64,000 nucleotides of DNA from Fibrobacter sp. (GTDB taxonomy: Bacteria > Fibrobacterota > Fibrobacteria > Fibrobacterales > Fibrobacteraceae). The notes under the pieces were generated by a model, which saw only the letters and a list, made by a program, of their open reading frames with translations, did not search any database and was not told where the DNA came from. The DNA lies in NCBI GenBank assembly GCA_017412605.1, contig JAFPWY010000004.1, positions 335,805 through 399,804 of the forward strand, in the 5' to 3' direction. The position numbers were made by a program, and so were the translations under genes. This document shows, one piece after another, positions 54,799 through 63,782 of this stretch (positions are counted from its first letter, which is position 1; every line of letters starts with the position of its first letter).

Positions 54799-55776
54799 CT
54801 ATTTCTCGTTGGCGAGGTAGGCGCGCCACGTAGTCGCAAGCAACGTTTCCAAATCGCTGTACTGCGCCTTCCAGCCAAGCAGTTCAAATGCTTTGGACGG
54901 ATTCGCCACGAGCGAAGCCGGGTCGCCGGGACGGCGTTCCACAATGCGGTACGGGCACTTGCGGCCACTGACCTTCTCGGCCATGTGGATGACGTCAAGC
55001 ACGGAGCTTCCCTGCTGCACGCCCAAGTTCACGATCAGGCTCTTGTTGTTCTTCTGCAAATAGTCGAACGCCATGCTGTGACCGATGGCGAGGTCGTTCA
55101 CGTGAATATAGTCGCGCACGCCTGTTCCATCCGGCGTGTCGTAGTCGTTGCCAAACACGAGCAGTTCCTTGCGCTTGCCGAGCAGCGCCTCCATCACCAC
55201 CGGGATGAGGTTTGCAGGATTCCTCTCAAGTCCATTGATACGGCCCTTCACGTCGTAGCCGGCTGCATTGAAATAGCGGAGCGCGGCAAACTTGATTCCG
55301 CGCAGCTGGTCGTACCACTTGAGGAAACCCTCAATAGCCAATTTTGTATAGCCGTAGTAGTTCTCGGGATTGGTCGGGTGTTTCTCGTCGACAGGCTGGT
55401 ATTCCGGAGCGCCGTAAGTCGCCGCCGAACTCGAGAACACGAAATACTTGACTCCCGCAGCAGAAGCCGCGTTCAGAATGTTTATCGATCCAGTGATGTT
55501 GTTGACGCTGTACTTTTCGGGATTGATCATTGACTCGCCAGCCGCCTTGAATGCAGCCAGGTGAACGAGACCTTCCGGCTTGTAGTCCTTGAGGAACGCA
55601 CCCACTTCGTCGGGATGGAGGATGTCCCCCTTCACAAAGCCCGCTTCCGGGAACAGGTTCTGTTCCAGCCCGCTCGAAAGATTGTCAAAAACACAAACCT
55701 CGTGACCACGGTCCAAAAGTTCGCGCACTGTATGCGAACCGATGTAACCCGCGCCGCCAATAACAGCAATTTTCAT
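54799..55776 (-). CDS. galE: UDP-glucose 4-epimerase
   Basis: 325 aa. The NAD loop GGAGYIGSHT, the Ser/Tyr/Lys active site (SSSAATYG; Tyr141-x3-Lys145 in YYGYTK), and the UDP-sugar binding ERRPGDPASL segment are as in GalE. It interconverts UDP-glucose and UDP-galactose, providing galactose for LPS and other surface glycans. It is minus strand, 34 nt from the flavodoxin lipoprotein gene upstream. Confidence 0.95.
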   Translation of the reverse strand: MKIAVIGGAGYIGSHTVRELLDRGHEVCVFDNLSSGLEQNLFPEAGFVKGDILHPDEVGAFLKDYKPEGLVHLAAFKAAGESMINPEKYSVNNITGSINILNAASAAGVKYFVFSSSAATYGAPEYQPVDEKHPTNPENYYGYTKLAIEGFLKWYDQLRGIKFAALRYFNAAGYDVKGRINGLERNPANLIPVVMEALLGKRKELLVFGNDYDTPDGTGVRDYIHVNDLAIGHSMAFDYLQKNNKSLIVNLGVQQGSSVLDVIHMAEKVSGRKCPYRIVERRPGDPASLVANPSKAFELLGWKAQYSDLETLLATTWRAYLANEK

Positions 55777-55810
55777 GATAAAATCCTTTTTCTTAAAATA
55801 ACAACAGTCT

Positions 55811-56707
55811 CTACTTTTCCACTGAAATCATCTCGGGGGCGCCCTTGCCGGGAAGCGGCCGGAACACCTTGACGTTCGCCTGCACAGCAGGACCACCGAA
55901 GGCCTTCATCTCGCACACGAAGAGGAAGTTCGTACCCGCCACGACCTGCGTAGACACGCTCAGCGGTTTCAAGCCCAGGTAGCCATAATCCGCGGTCGCC
56001 TCGGCAAACACGGCAGAATCTTCCGCTGCAAGCGGGCGCTGTTCGGAGAAGCCGCCCATGAGCATTTCGTCGGTCTTGCCCGATGCGAGATCGGCGAAGA
56101 AAGTCTCGACTTCAGCCTTGGCCTTCTTGACACCGCCCTCGGCGTTGATGCGCTTGTTGGTGATTCCGTAGGCAAGCGTCACGTTGGCCTGCGGCTCCAG
56201 TTCCTTGAGTTCTGCAGCACTCGCCTTGCGGCCGCCGCTGCCGAAAGTGCAGAACGGCACCACCACCTTGCCGCTCAAATCGTTCGAGTCGAGGAAGGTG
56301 TAGATAGGCGGAGTGAACGTCCCGAACATGATGGGGAAGCCCAAGAAGACCGTATCGTACTTGGCGAGGTCAACCTTCGCATTCACGAGAGCGGGCCACT
56401 GCTTGGAATCGCGCTGCGCATGGACCATGGCAATCGTGCTGTCGTAGGTGGAAGGGTACGGCTGCACCATCTGAAGTTCGACAGCATCAGCGCCACGCGC
56501 CGCTACAAAAATTTCCGCAAGCTTCTTGGTCGAGCCCGTCTGCGAGTAGAACACCACCACCGACTTTGCGGAGGCCACCGGTTCTTGCGCCTCGGGCAGT
56601 GCATCCACACGCTTCTTGGACTGGTCACCCTGCCCATCGCAGGCAGTCAACATTGCCGCGACAGCAACCGCAGACGCCGCAAGAATTAATTTCGATTTAC
56701 AGGACAT
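55811..56707 (-). CDS. Flavodoxin-fold lipoprotein with C-terminal extra domain
   Basis: 298 aa from ATG 56705-56707 with GGAGG upstream. Lipobox LTAC (Cys 23). Residues about 49-200 are a flavodoxin with the FMN phosphate loop YSQTGSTKK and the aromatic/glycine loops (LGFPIMFGTF, CTFGSGGRK). The C-terminal 80 residues (from about 215) are separate, with strands such as STQVVAGTNFLFVCEM that resemble a cystatin-like fold. A flavodoxin tethered to the membrane outside the cytoplasm is unusual and suggests periplasmic or surface electron transfer. Co-transcription with galE is possible. Confidence 0.87.
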   Translation of the reverse strand: MSCKSKLILAASAVAVAAMLTACDGQGDQSKKRVDALPEAQEPVASAKSVVVFYSQTGSTKKLAEIFVAARGADAVELQMVQPYPSTYDSTIAMVHAQRDSKQWPALVNAKVDLAKYDTVFLGFPIMFGTFTPPIYTFLDSNDLSGKVVVPFCTFGSGGRKASAAELKELEPQANVTLAYGITNKRINAEGGVKKAKAEVETFFADLASGKTDEMLMGGFSEQRPLAAEDSAVFAEATADYGYLGLKPLSVSTQVVAGTNFLFVCEMKAFGGPAVQANVKVFRPLPGKGAPEMISVEK

Positions 56708-56769
56708 AAGAACCTCCAATAAACTTGTCTACTAAAAAGATAGCCATACTTTAGGTCACCGGGAATCCC

Positions 56770-57474
56770 CTACATCAGAGAACCCACTTCTTCTGCCGTC
56801 AGGAATCGCCAACCGCCCATACCGAGCGACTCATCTAGAACAACAGGGCCTATCGCCTCGCGTTTAAGGATTTCTACGTGGTTTCCGACGGCCGCGAACA
56901 TGCGGCGCACCTGGTGGTACAGCCCTTCGCCAATGCTCACGATGACATCGTCACCATCGCGTTCGATAGCGCGGGCGACAACCTCGCGGCGTTCCCCCTT
57001 GAGCATCACGCCCTTCAAAAGTTCCGCCTCCTGTTCCTCGGTAAACGGGCGGGCAAGCTTCACGCGGTATTTCTTGAGGTAGCCCTTCTTGGGGCTTTCG
57101 ACCTTATGGATAAAGTCGCCCTGATTCGAGAGCAGCAAAAGTCCGGTCGAATCGGCATCCAAACGGCCTACGGTCTGGATTCCCATGGCGGTAAATCGGT
57201 CGGGCACAAGTTCAAAGACCGAACGGTGGTCCCGCGCATTGTGACTGCACTCCACATCCAGCGGCTTGTAGAGCATTACGTACAACTTTTCTTCCGTCGT
57301 CACTTCCTCGCCATTCACGGTAATGCACTCGGGGCGCTTGGCAAATTCCATGAACGGGTCTTCCACGACCTGGCCTTCCACTTCCACGAGTCCCATACGC
57401 ACAAGCGCGCGGGCTTCCTTGCGGGAACCGAAACCAATTGACGAGAGCAAGCGATCCAAAGTCAAAGCGGGCAT
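56770..57474 (-). CDS. rsuA: 16S rRNA pseudouridine synthase, RsuA-like
   Basis: 234 aa. N-terminal S4 RNA-binding domain (LDRLLSSIGFGSRKEARALV), then the catalytic domain with GRLDADSTGLLLL (Asp 106) and GLYHQVRRMFAAVGNHV. This is the RsuA/RluB type, which modifies 16S rRNA position 516 or 23S rRNA. It is the last gene of the envelope operon and overlaps the preceding stop by one base, an odd partner for cell-wall genes. RluB is the main alternative, but length and insert size fit RsuA better. Confidence 0.88.
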   Translation of the reverse strand: MPALTLDRLLSSIGFGSRKEARALVRMGLVEVEGQVVEDPFMEFAKRPECITVNGEEVTTEEKLYVMLYKPLDVECSHNARDHRSVFELVPDRFTAMGIQTVGRLDADSTGLLLLSNQGDFIHKVESPKKGYLKKYRVKLARPFTEEQEAELLKGVMLKGERREVVARAIERDGDDVIVSIGEGLYHQVRRMFAAVGNHVEILKREAIGPVVLDESLGMGGWRFLTAEEVGSLM

Positions 57475-58460
57475 TATTCCTCCACCATCCAGCAGACAAT
57501 CTTCTTACGGATAAAACCAAGTTCCGGGAGTTCGCCCGTCTTGAGCACATGCGCACGGCGTCTCCAGAACGACAGGAACAGGATTCCAGCATAGAACAGC
57601 GCTGCAAGCAGCAGGAATCCTCCCCGGCACAGGTTCGTCCGCGCATGGACAGTCCCTTCCGTGTGCAAGTCCTTGTCACGGCACCAGTCCATCCGGAAAT
57701 CCCACGATTCCAAATAGGGGAAACCCTTCAGCACGGCATTCACCGCTGCACCGTAACCCATCGAGGTGTAATCCGAACGGATTCCCTCGACATAGCAGTT
57801 TTCAAACCTTATGTTGAACAGCCGAACGACAATCGCAAGCAAGCTCTTCACGTAACGGAACGCGCGGCTATCCAGGTCCGGCGTGAGGAGGATAGTCCAG
57901 AATTCCGTATCCGTGAGCTTTCGCTTCTCCTTTTTCTCGGGGACCGGTTTCGGTTCTGCAGGAGCCAACCTTGCAGGTTCAGGTTTTTCCGCTGCGGACT
58001 TTGTCGTCTCGCTTTTTGCAGTTTCCGTTTCTTTCGGTTCCACCCTGGCTTGCGCCTTGATCTCCGCCAGTTTATCTTCCACGACAGGAGGTGGAGTGGT
58101 TTCTTTTACCGGAATTGGTTTGCTTTCGGCTACAGGAGCTGTTACCTTTTCCACTACGGGTGCGGGTTTCTTCTCTACAGGCTTTTTAGGAGCCGTCGCG
58201 ACGAACTCCGGCATGAACGCATCATCGTCTGTTACGTCGTTATCCGAAGAATCCTCGTCATCATCACGGGTACTTGCATCGCGTTTCCCGCGGCCCCACT
58301 TTTTCTCTCCAGACCACAGCCTCTTCTTAAAAAAGAAAAGGCGAGCCTTGCAGCCACGCTCGCCAGCCTCGAATTCCACCCTGAACCGGAACGGGAACAA
58401 CAGGGCGCCCAAGACAAGGACGCAGACGACAAGGACTAGCCAAAAGAGAAATCCGCCCAT
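57474..58460 (-). CDS. DUF2953-like single-pass membrane protein with long Pro/Ala/Lys linker
   Basis: 328 aa. N-terminal membrane helix (FLFWLVLVVCVLVLGALLF) followed by FRFRVEFEAG, as in DUF2953 proteins. Residues about 60-185 are a low-complexity Pro/Ala/Lys/Glu/Thr linker. The C-terminal domain has VRLFNIRFENCYVEGIRSDYT and ALFYAGILFLSFWRRR, again DUF2953-like with a second membrane helix. The function of that family is not known. Its stop overlaps the RsuA-like start, and its start shares a base with the MlaC-like stop. Confidence 0.7.
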   Translation of the reverse strand: MGGFLFWLVLVVCVLVLGALLFPFRFRVEFEAGERGCKARLFFFKKRLWSGEKKWGRGKRDASTRDDDEDSSDNDVTDDDAFMPEFVATAPKKPVEKKPAPVVEKVTAPVAESKPIPVKETTPPPVVEDKLAEIKAQARVEPKETETAKSETTKSAAEKPEPARLAPAEPKPVPEKKEKRKLTDTEFWTILLTPDLDSRAFRYVKSLLAIVVRLFNIRFENCYVEGIRSDYTSMGYGAAVNAVLKGFPYLESWDFRMDWCRDKDLHTEGTVHARTNLCRGGFLLLAALFYAGILFLSFWRRRAHVLKTGELPELGFIRKKIVCWMVEE

Positions 58461-59038
58461 TACTTCTCGGCTTCGTCAGCCTTCTTGCTGATGACATCGA
58501 TCAGTTCGGCAAAACTCTTGGTCTTCAAGATCTGGCTGAACTGGTCCTTGTAGTTACGTGCGGTGGAAAGGTCGTCGATGACCAAGTCCCAGGCCTTCCA
58601 GTTTCCATCCACGAGGCTCATTTTGTATTCCAGAATAGATTCCTTGCCCTTGTTCCAAAGGTGAGCCGTCACGCGGGCCTCGTCCGAACCCTTCATCTTG
58701 GCTGGCTCATAGATAGTGGAATCGGCACGGTAAAGTTCAAGGCGCTTGGCGCTCGAATTACGGACCATTCGCTGGAATTCCGTGACAAACTTTTCCTGCA
58801 TGGTGGCATCCTGTGCAGCCCAGGCATCTTTAGAGATAGACTTCTTCGCAAGCAAGGCAAAGTCAAAGGAATCGTTCAACAGCGACTTGACGCGTTCCGT
58901 CTCCTTTGCGCTGCGGTTCGACTTCTTGAGCAAGGCCTGAAGTTCCCCGTCCTTCTTCTTGATGACGGCAACCGGATCTTCTGCGGCAAAAGCAACAATA
59001 GCGGCGCAGGCAAGCATAGCGACCAATTTCTTCAACAT
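58460..59038 (-). CDS. MlaC/Ttg2D-like periplasmic phospholipid-binding protein
   Basis: 192 aa, the family length. Signal peptide (residues 1-19, ends AFAAED). The core has LLNDSFDFALLAKKSISKDAW and FVTEFQRMVRNSSAKRLELY, followed by the MlaC-like W-VDDLSTARNYKDQF segment. MlaC carries phospholipids between the outer and inner membrane. Here it sits directly behind a TolC-like gene rather than next to an MCE/ABC cassette, so it may serve another exporter or a distant Mla complex. Confidence 0.85.
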   Translation of the reverse strand: MLKKLVAMLACAAIVAFAAEDPVAVIKKKDGELQALLKKSNRSAKETERVKSLLNDSFDFALLAKKSISKDAWAAQDATMQEKFVTEFQRMVRNSSAKRLELYRADSTIYEPAKMKGSDEARVTAHLWNKGKESILEYKMSLVDGNWKAWDLVIDDLSTARNYKDQFSQILKTKSFAELIDVISKKADEAEK

Positions 59039-59039
59039 C

Positions 59040-60446
59040 CTAATCTCCTGTTTTTTTAACCATGTACACCATATGGTAGTCCTTCAAGGACCACCCCATC
59101 TTCGCAATCAACTGTGCAAACTCCACATTGTACTTGCAAACGGCAAAATAGTAGTCCTTCTTGACCGAGACGTTCTGGGTATAGGCCGACGCCAACTCAC
59201 CGGTCTTGGACTTGTCCAAATCGTACTGCATCGCGGCACCCTTCAAGATTGCTTCCGTCGCACGCATGCTCTCCTGCAGGGCCTCCATCTTTTCCTTCGC
59301 GGCCACCACCTGGTAATACTGTTCCTCGGCCTTCGCGACAAGACCGTTCGCAGCATAGGCTTCTTTAAGCTGGAGTCCACGGTATTCCGTGCGCGATGCC
59401 TTGTACTTTTCCCAGTTGCTCCAGAAGTTCAGCCGATAGCGCAAGCCAATACCGATTGCCCCGGAAAGCCTGTTGACCGCATCCTGGGCAAAGGCGTTCT
59501 TCTGCATCACGCTTCGGTTTCCGGCCCAGCTCTTCACGTACTCGAACTCGCCCATGATAAAGAATTCCGGAGCCAGTTTTGCCTCGGACAAGTCCATCTG
59601 CAAACGGCGGGCACGCAGGCCAGCGGAAAGCTGGCGCAATTCGGGATGATGCTTTTCCGTCAGGGTCCGCACTTCATCTAGACTCGGCAGAGGTTCGGTA
59701 CGCGGAAGAAGAACCGAATCCTCGGCAACGAAGACATCGTCCTCCTGCAAGCCCAACGAAAAACGTATTGCAAGCTGGACACGCTTCATGCCAAGCTCCG
59801 CTTCAGTCACGCCTTCCTTGACCGTGTGCATTTTCGCTTTCAGGTTCAGGAAGTCCATCTGGGAAACGTTCGGATCGTCATCGTCCAGCGCTTCCTCCAT
59901 CTGCTCGTAAGCCTTGTCCACCTGCTGTTTGGCATCGTCGGCCAAGCGTTTCATTTCAAGAGCGAGCAGGTAATTGTAATAGTACGTCTGGAGTTCTACG
60001 TCTTTCTGGTGGAGCTGGTTTTCTATCTCGAAACTTTTCTGCTGGAGGTCGGCCTGCAGGGCCTCCTTGCCCGTATGATACTGTCCGAGATTGAGCGGCT
60101 GCACGAACTTGCCCTCAACACCCCAGAACGGCCCCATCTTGGAAAAGTCGTACTTCTCGGCCTTTTCGACGCCGAGGGTATCCCCTCTTTCGTTGTAATA
60201 GTAGTCGTTATATTCCTTAAGGCCAGGAGCAGGTCCCACCATCATCGAAATCGTAAACGTAGGCAAGATGGCTTCCGCCTTGAGCGCGCTAATCTTGTCC
60301 TTCTTGGCCTCGGTGCCGTAGCGCAATTCCTCGATTTGCGGGTCGCTGGAAAGCCCCGCTTCTACAAAACGGAGACAATCGTAGCGGACTTCGGTAGCAA
60401 AAGCGAGTCCGGCAAGCAACAATGGAGCCAGCGACCTAATAATCAC
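59040..60446 (-). CDS. TolC-family outer-membrane efflux protein
   Basis: 468 aa. Signal peptide (residues 1-17, ends AFATEV). The rest consists of long alpha-helical repeats with the TolC pattern of two related halves, conserved Leu/Ala heptads, short beta-strand hairpins (GPFWGVEGKFVQPL; GIGLRYRLNFWSNW) and a helical C-terminus. TolC proteins form trimeric channels. The gene is between the transglycosylase (12-nt gap) and the MlaC-like gene (1-nt gap). It could serve this operon or the RND pump at 18592-22771. Confidence 0.87.
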   Translation of the reverse strand: MIIRSLAPLLLAGLAFATEVRYDCLRFVEAGLSSDPQIEELRYGTEAKKDKISALKAEAILPTFTISMMVGPAPGLKEYNDYYYNERGDTLGVEKAEKYDFSKMGPFWGVEGKFVQPLNLGQYHTGKEALQADLQQKSFEIENQLHQKDVELQTYYYNYLLALEMKRLADDAKQQVDKAYEQMEEALDDDDPNVSQMDFLNLKAKMHTVKEGVTEAELGMKRVQLAIRFSLGLQEDDVFVAEDSVLLPRTEPLPSLDEVRTLTEKHHPELRQLSAGLRARRLQMDLSEAKLAPEFFIMGEFEYVKSWAGNRSVMQKNAFAQDAVNRLSGAIGIGLRYRLNFWSNWEKYKASRTEYRGLQLKEAYAANGLVAKAEEQYYQVVAAKEKMEALQESMRATEAILKGAAMQYDLDKSKTGELASAYTQNVSVKKDYYFAVCKYNVEFAQLIAKMGWSLKDYHMVYMVKKTGD

Positions 60447-60458
60447 AATGTAAATTTA

Positions 60459-61142
60459 CTAAAATGAAAGCCGCGCGAGTTCCCAATATTTCGAAATCAC
60501 CCTGTCATAATAACGGGATGGGATCGGCTGGCCGTTCGCAATCATCTTGTCCACCGCCGCATGGCCAAGATTGTAGGCCATCAAGGCAGACTTGAGGTTG
60601 CCATACTTTCCAAGAAGCCTAATCAGGTAGGCAGAACCCACGGCAACGTTCACTTCGGGACGAAGCAAGTCCTCCGTCGACTCGATAATCAAACCGAAGC
60701 GGGCCCCCATCAATTGGGCAGTCTCCAACTTAATTTGCATAAGCCCCATCGCACCGGTTTCCTTGCCGGAACGGCCACGGCCACGCGCATTGGGGTTTCC
60801 ACGGCTTTCCTGGGCCACCACGGCGAGAATCAGGAGCGGATCGATATAGTACGACCTTGAAATCTTCCAGATTTGCTCGGCAAGGATGGTTCGCGTCCCC
60901 TGCGTTAACTTGTTCTTAGAAAGGTAATTCAGCGCACGGTCAATCTTCACGTAGTCAATCGTCCACTTGCCCCACGTGTCCAGCTGTTCCAAATCGCTGC
61001 GCAACGCCGATTCCTGTTCAGCCAGGTGCGAAAGCGTTTTCGCCCTCGAAAACCAGCATGCACCAAAAACCACGAGCAGCGCAAACAGCCCTGCAAGAAT
61101 CAGCACCATCAACGGCGGCGATATCTGGATGCTATTTTTCAC
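60459..61142 (-). CDS. Membrane-anchored lytic transglycosylase (SLT, family 1)
   Basis: 227 aa from GTG 61140-61142, which overlaps the previous gene by 11 nt; no ATG fits. A single N-terminal membrane helix (MVLILAGLFALLVVFGACWF), a short coiled region, then the SLT domain: catalytic Glu in AVVAQESRGNPNARG, GAMGLMQIKLETAQLMG, and AYNLGHAAVD. It cleaves the peptidoglycan glycan backbone. Peptidoglycan opening beside a TolC-like channel suggests local wall gaps for an envelope-spanning complex. Confidence 0.86.
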   Translation of the reverse strand: MKNSIQISPPLMVLILAGLFALLVVFGACWFSRAKTLSHLAEQESALRSDLEQLDTWGKWTIDYVKIDRALNYLSKNKLTQGTRTILAEQIWKISRSYYIDPLLILAVVAQESRGNPNARGRGRSGKETGAMGLMQIKLETAQLMGARFGLIIESTEDLLRPEVNVAVGSAYLIRLLGKYGNLKSALMAYNLGHAAVDKMIANGQPIPSRYYDRVISKYWELARLSF

Positions 61143-61821
61143 GCCTGTCGTTCTCCAGGTATTCCAGGTAGGAAACCCAGTCCTGGATTGCACCAAAGGA
61201 ACTCAGCATGGTCGTATCCTGCACGACGCCCAGTTTGCGCAACGGGCCGATGGAGGATTCCAGTTTGTCGATTTCGCGGACATAGCGGTCCTTCTGGCTC
61301 TGCAATGCGATAATCTGCGCCTGCTTGTCCACAATGTCGTGCCCTTGCGAAACCACGATGAGGAACATCGTCACGGCCCACCCGATAATGAGCAGCGCCG
61401 TCGCAATGGCCACGGACGGACTTAAGCGAAGGCCTGTCTTCTTGCCATAATGAATCCCGACCTGCCACATCTGCTTCGCGATGCCCGAATGCCTGTAGTC
61501 GTCGCGGCTTGCGTAAATCTCGAAAATGTTGCGGTACTTCGCAAAATACTGTTTCTGTTCCTCGTTGTCGAACAGCAGAATCAATGCGGAACCCTGTCCC
61601 CGCACGCGGTTCAGCAAGTCAAGGAAGAACATGATGTACTCATCCGTCGCAAAGTGCGCATCCTGCAAGTTGAAGAAGAAGAAACAGCCGGGACCTTCGG
61701 TAAGCATCTCGATTTTCTCGCGGACGGCCGCCAGCTGGAACACGCCCAGGGAACCGGACAGCTTGATTTCGACGTCCTCCCCGCGGTCTTCTACGCTGAT
61801 GTCAATCAAATCCGCTTTCAT
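61132..61821 (-). CDS. STAS-like domain membrane protein with C-terminal coiled coil
   Basis: 229 aa. Residues 1-110 look like a STAS domain (ISVEDRGEDVEIKLSGSLG; FFFFNLQDAHFATDEYIMFF); the Ser in the usual phosphorylation position is not clear. One membrane helix at about 135-160, then a heptad-rich coiled coil (QKDRYVREIDKLESSIGPLRK). Combined cytoplasmic STAS and external coiled coil is uncommon and could carry a signal across the membrane. It overlaps the GH57-like gene by 4 nt and the transglycosylase by 11 nt. Confidence 0.75.
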   Translation of the reverse strand: MKADLIDISVEDRGEDVEIKLSGSLGVFQLAAVREKIEMLTEGPGCFFFFNLQDAHFATDEYIMFFLDLLNRVRGQGSALILLFDNEEQKQYFAKYRNIFEIYASRDDYRHSGIAKQMWQVGIHYGKKTGLRLSPSVAIATALLIIGWAVTMFLIVVSQGHDIVDKQAQIIALQSQKDRYVREIDKLESSIGPLRKLGVVQDTTMLSSFGAIQDWVSYLEYLENDRREK

Positions 61822-63686
61822 TTAATCAACTTCCTTTGCAACAGGCGAACCTTGATGCCGTAATTCGCAGTCTTAAGGCTTTCCATGGCCAGTTTCCAGA
61901 ACGGGAATATGCGAATGCCCTGGAACGACTCGGGAGCCGCCGTAGACGACGCGCCAAAGATAGGGCCAAGGAAAAGATTCGTCGGCTGATCAAATTCCAG
62001 GCAGAACACGCACGAAAGCACCCTGTCGTGAATTTCGACCGAGCGCGCGTCCGGATAGATCAAGGGAACGTCCAACTTCCAGCGGAGATTCTGCCCATCG
62101 ATATAGACCGCCTGGCTTCTCGCGCTGAACGGTCGCATGCCCAGTTCCATCAGGGAACCGAAATAACCCTTGAAATTGACATAAGTGGAATTGGACAGTC
62201 CGTACGAAAGCTGGAACATGGAATCCGACGGATTCAGGGAATAACGCTTGTCCACCTGCACAAGCCCCCTGCATTCCCCAACGGAGAACGGCTGTTCCGA
62301 CGACAGCTGGATATCGGTAGAATTCTCATGACGCTTGATCTGGTAGTCGTAGGCATCGGCAAGCAGGAACTCCCTGTTCGAAAGAATCTGGTCCAGCTTG
62401 TCCGGCATGAGCGCCGTGTTCGGGACGAGGCAGTCCAGGAAACCCAGGGAAGGTTCGCCATCGTCTCGCCAGGCAGAAAGAAGGCTGAGAGTAGACTTCT
62501 TGTAGTTCAGGGAACGCAAACTTCCGCCCTGCGCATAATCCAGCAGGAAGGAGAAATGCGGATTCTCCACCGAAATAAGCTTGCGGCCGACAAGCAGGAA
62601 GTCGGACACCTCGACACGCAAGCCGTCGAAACCCGTAGCGCGCCCGAGCCAGTTGACTACGCTGATAAGGTGCCGGTACGCACGCCAACGCACGACCGGG
62701 GAGCGCATGCCGCCCTGCTGGAGGTCGCGGAAGTAGAGTGGCAGCATCGCAGGCAGGAGCCTCTTGAAAAAGTCCTGCTGGTCCTTGCTGTCCAGCTGGG
62801 CAACGCCCGAGCGGTAGAGAGCCAGGATGGTCTTGTGCAACATGTTGATTTCGGGCCTGCGGATCAAAAGCTCGCGGCAACTCTTCGCCGTGGCGGGCAG
62901 GCCCAGGTTCGTCCCGACAGACATCAACGAACTCACGCTGCCCTCGGAACTCTGCTGCGAAACGATATGACTGACAGGCCAAGTCCGGATTTCGTTCATT
63001 TCCACGAACTCGGCGAGTCTCTCGAAGAAGGGCACGATTTCCTTAGGATCGCGCGGCATCGTGAGGACGACGACCGCCGACTTGTTGTCGCGACAGTACG
63101 GACCAGCGCAATATTCCCAGTCCAGCTTGTCTTCTGCAATAGCACGGGAAAGCCCTTCGGCAACGGGAACCACGCGCATCAGCGCACCCTTGTCTTCCGT
63201 AGTGAACCAACCCGAAATGGGAGTCGTCCTGCCCAGGGCATCCTGCAAAGCGGACTCGCTGACAAGCGAATACTCAAAAGCCTCCCTCGAAAGAAGGTCG
63301 GTCATCTCCATCTCCCAGACCATCGACGAACTGAAGAATCCGGTAGGTTCAACGTCGAACATCTTGCGCAGGAGCCTGCGGTGCATCTTCAGCTGCAGCT
63401 GCTGCAGTTCAGCCGGAAAAAGGGGGAGCAAAGCATCGTGGTAGCTGCCGCCCAAGAACTCGAGCTTACCCTCGCGGATGCCATGACGGATCTTCCCGAT
63501 GGAGAGCGGGCCAGCCGCATGGTTGAGAGCCTCGAGCACCGTGCCGTCCAAATAGAACGAGCTACGGAAAGAGCTTAGATTCAAGAGGAAGTCGAAAGCA
63601 CCCAGGAGATTCCTGGCGATAGCCTTGACGTCGTCCTCGAACGTCAGCGGAGGCAGCTGGAACACAAAAGAAAAAGTCAGCTTCAT
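61818..63686 (-). CDS. GH57-like protein, apparently lacking its catalytic nucleophile (622 aa)
   Basis: The N-terminal 350 residues follow the GH57 4-alpha-glucanotransferase fold: a first motif region near LTFSFVFQLPPL, the LEFLGGSYHDALLPLFP segment (residues 75-91) and GFFSSSMVWEMEM (116-128). By alignment with the WLTERVW region of Thermococcus glucanotransferase, Ser 121 stands where the nucleophile Glu (E123) is expected. The acid/base Asp is not certain (Asp 213 is nearby). The C-terminal half is beta-rich, like the DUF1926 region. No signal peptide. It heads the envelope operon, so a structural or regulatory role is plausible. Confidence 0.78.
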   Translation of the reverse strand: MKLTFSFVFQLPPLTFEDDVKAIARNLLGAFDFLLNLSSFRSSFYLDGTVLEALNHAAGPLSIGKIRHGIREGKLEFLGGSYHDALLPLFPAELQQLQLKMHRRLLRKMFDVEPTGFFSSSMVWEMEMTDLLSREAFEYSLVSESALQDALGRTTPISGWFTTEDKGALMRVVPVAEGLSRAIAEDKLDWEYCAGPYCRDNKSAVVVLTMPRDPKEIVPFFERLAEFVEMNEIRTWPVSHIVSQQSSEGSVSSLMSVGTNLGLPATAKSCRELLIRRPEINMLHKTILALYRSGVAQLDSKDQQDFFKRLLPAMLPLYFRDLQQGGMRSPVVRWRAYRHLISVVNWLGRATGFDGLRVEVSDFLLVGRKLISVENPHFSFLLDYAQGGSLRSLNYKKSTLSLLSAWRDDGEPSLGFLDCLVPNTALMPDKLDQILSNREFLLADAYDYQIKRHENSTDIQLSSEQPFSVGECRGLVQVDKRYSLNPSDSMFQLSYGLSNSTYVNFKGYFGSLMELGMRPFSARSQAVYIDGQNLRWKLDVPLIYPDARSVEIHDRVLSCVFCLEFDQPTNLFLGPIFGASSTAAPESFQGIRIFPFWKLAMESLKTANYGIKVRLLQRKLIK

Positions 63687-63739
63687 AAAGAGAAGAATAG
63701 AAAAAAGTGGGACGTGGCTGTTAGTGAATAAGCGGATTT

Positions 63740-63773
63740 GTCATTGCGAAGGGCGAATAGCCCTGAAGCAATC
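63740..63773. repeat. REP-like palindrome
   Basis: GTCATTGCGAAGGGC-GAAT-AGCCCTGAAGCAATC forms a stem (ATTGC 63743-63747 with GCAAT 63768-63772; AGGGC with GCCCT inside). The GTCATTGCGA...GAAGCAATC ends resemble REP elements moved by REP-associated transposases in many bacteria. No transposase gene is in this window. Confidence 0.6.
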
Positions 63774-63782
63774 ACCATCAAA

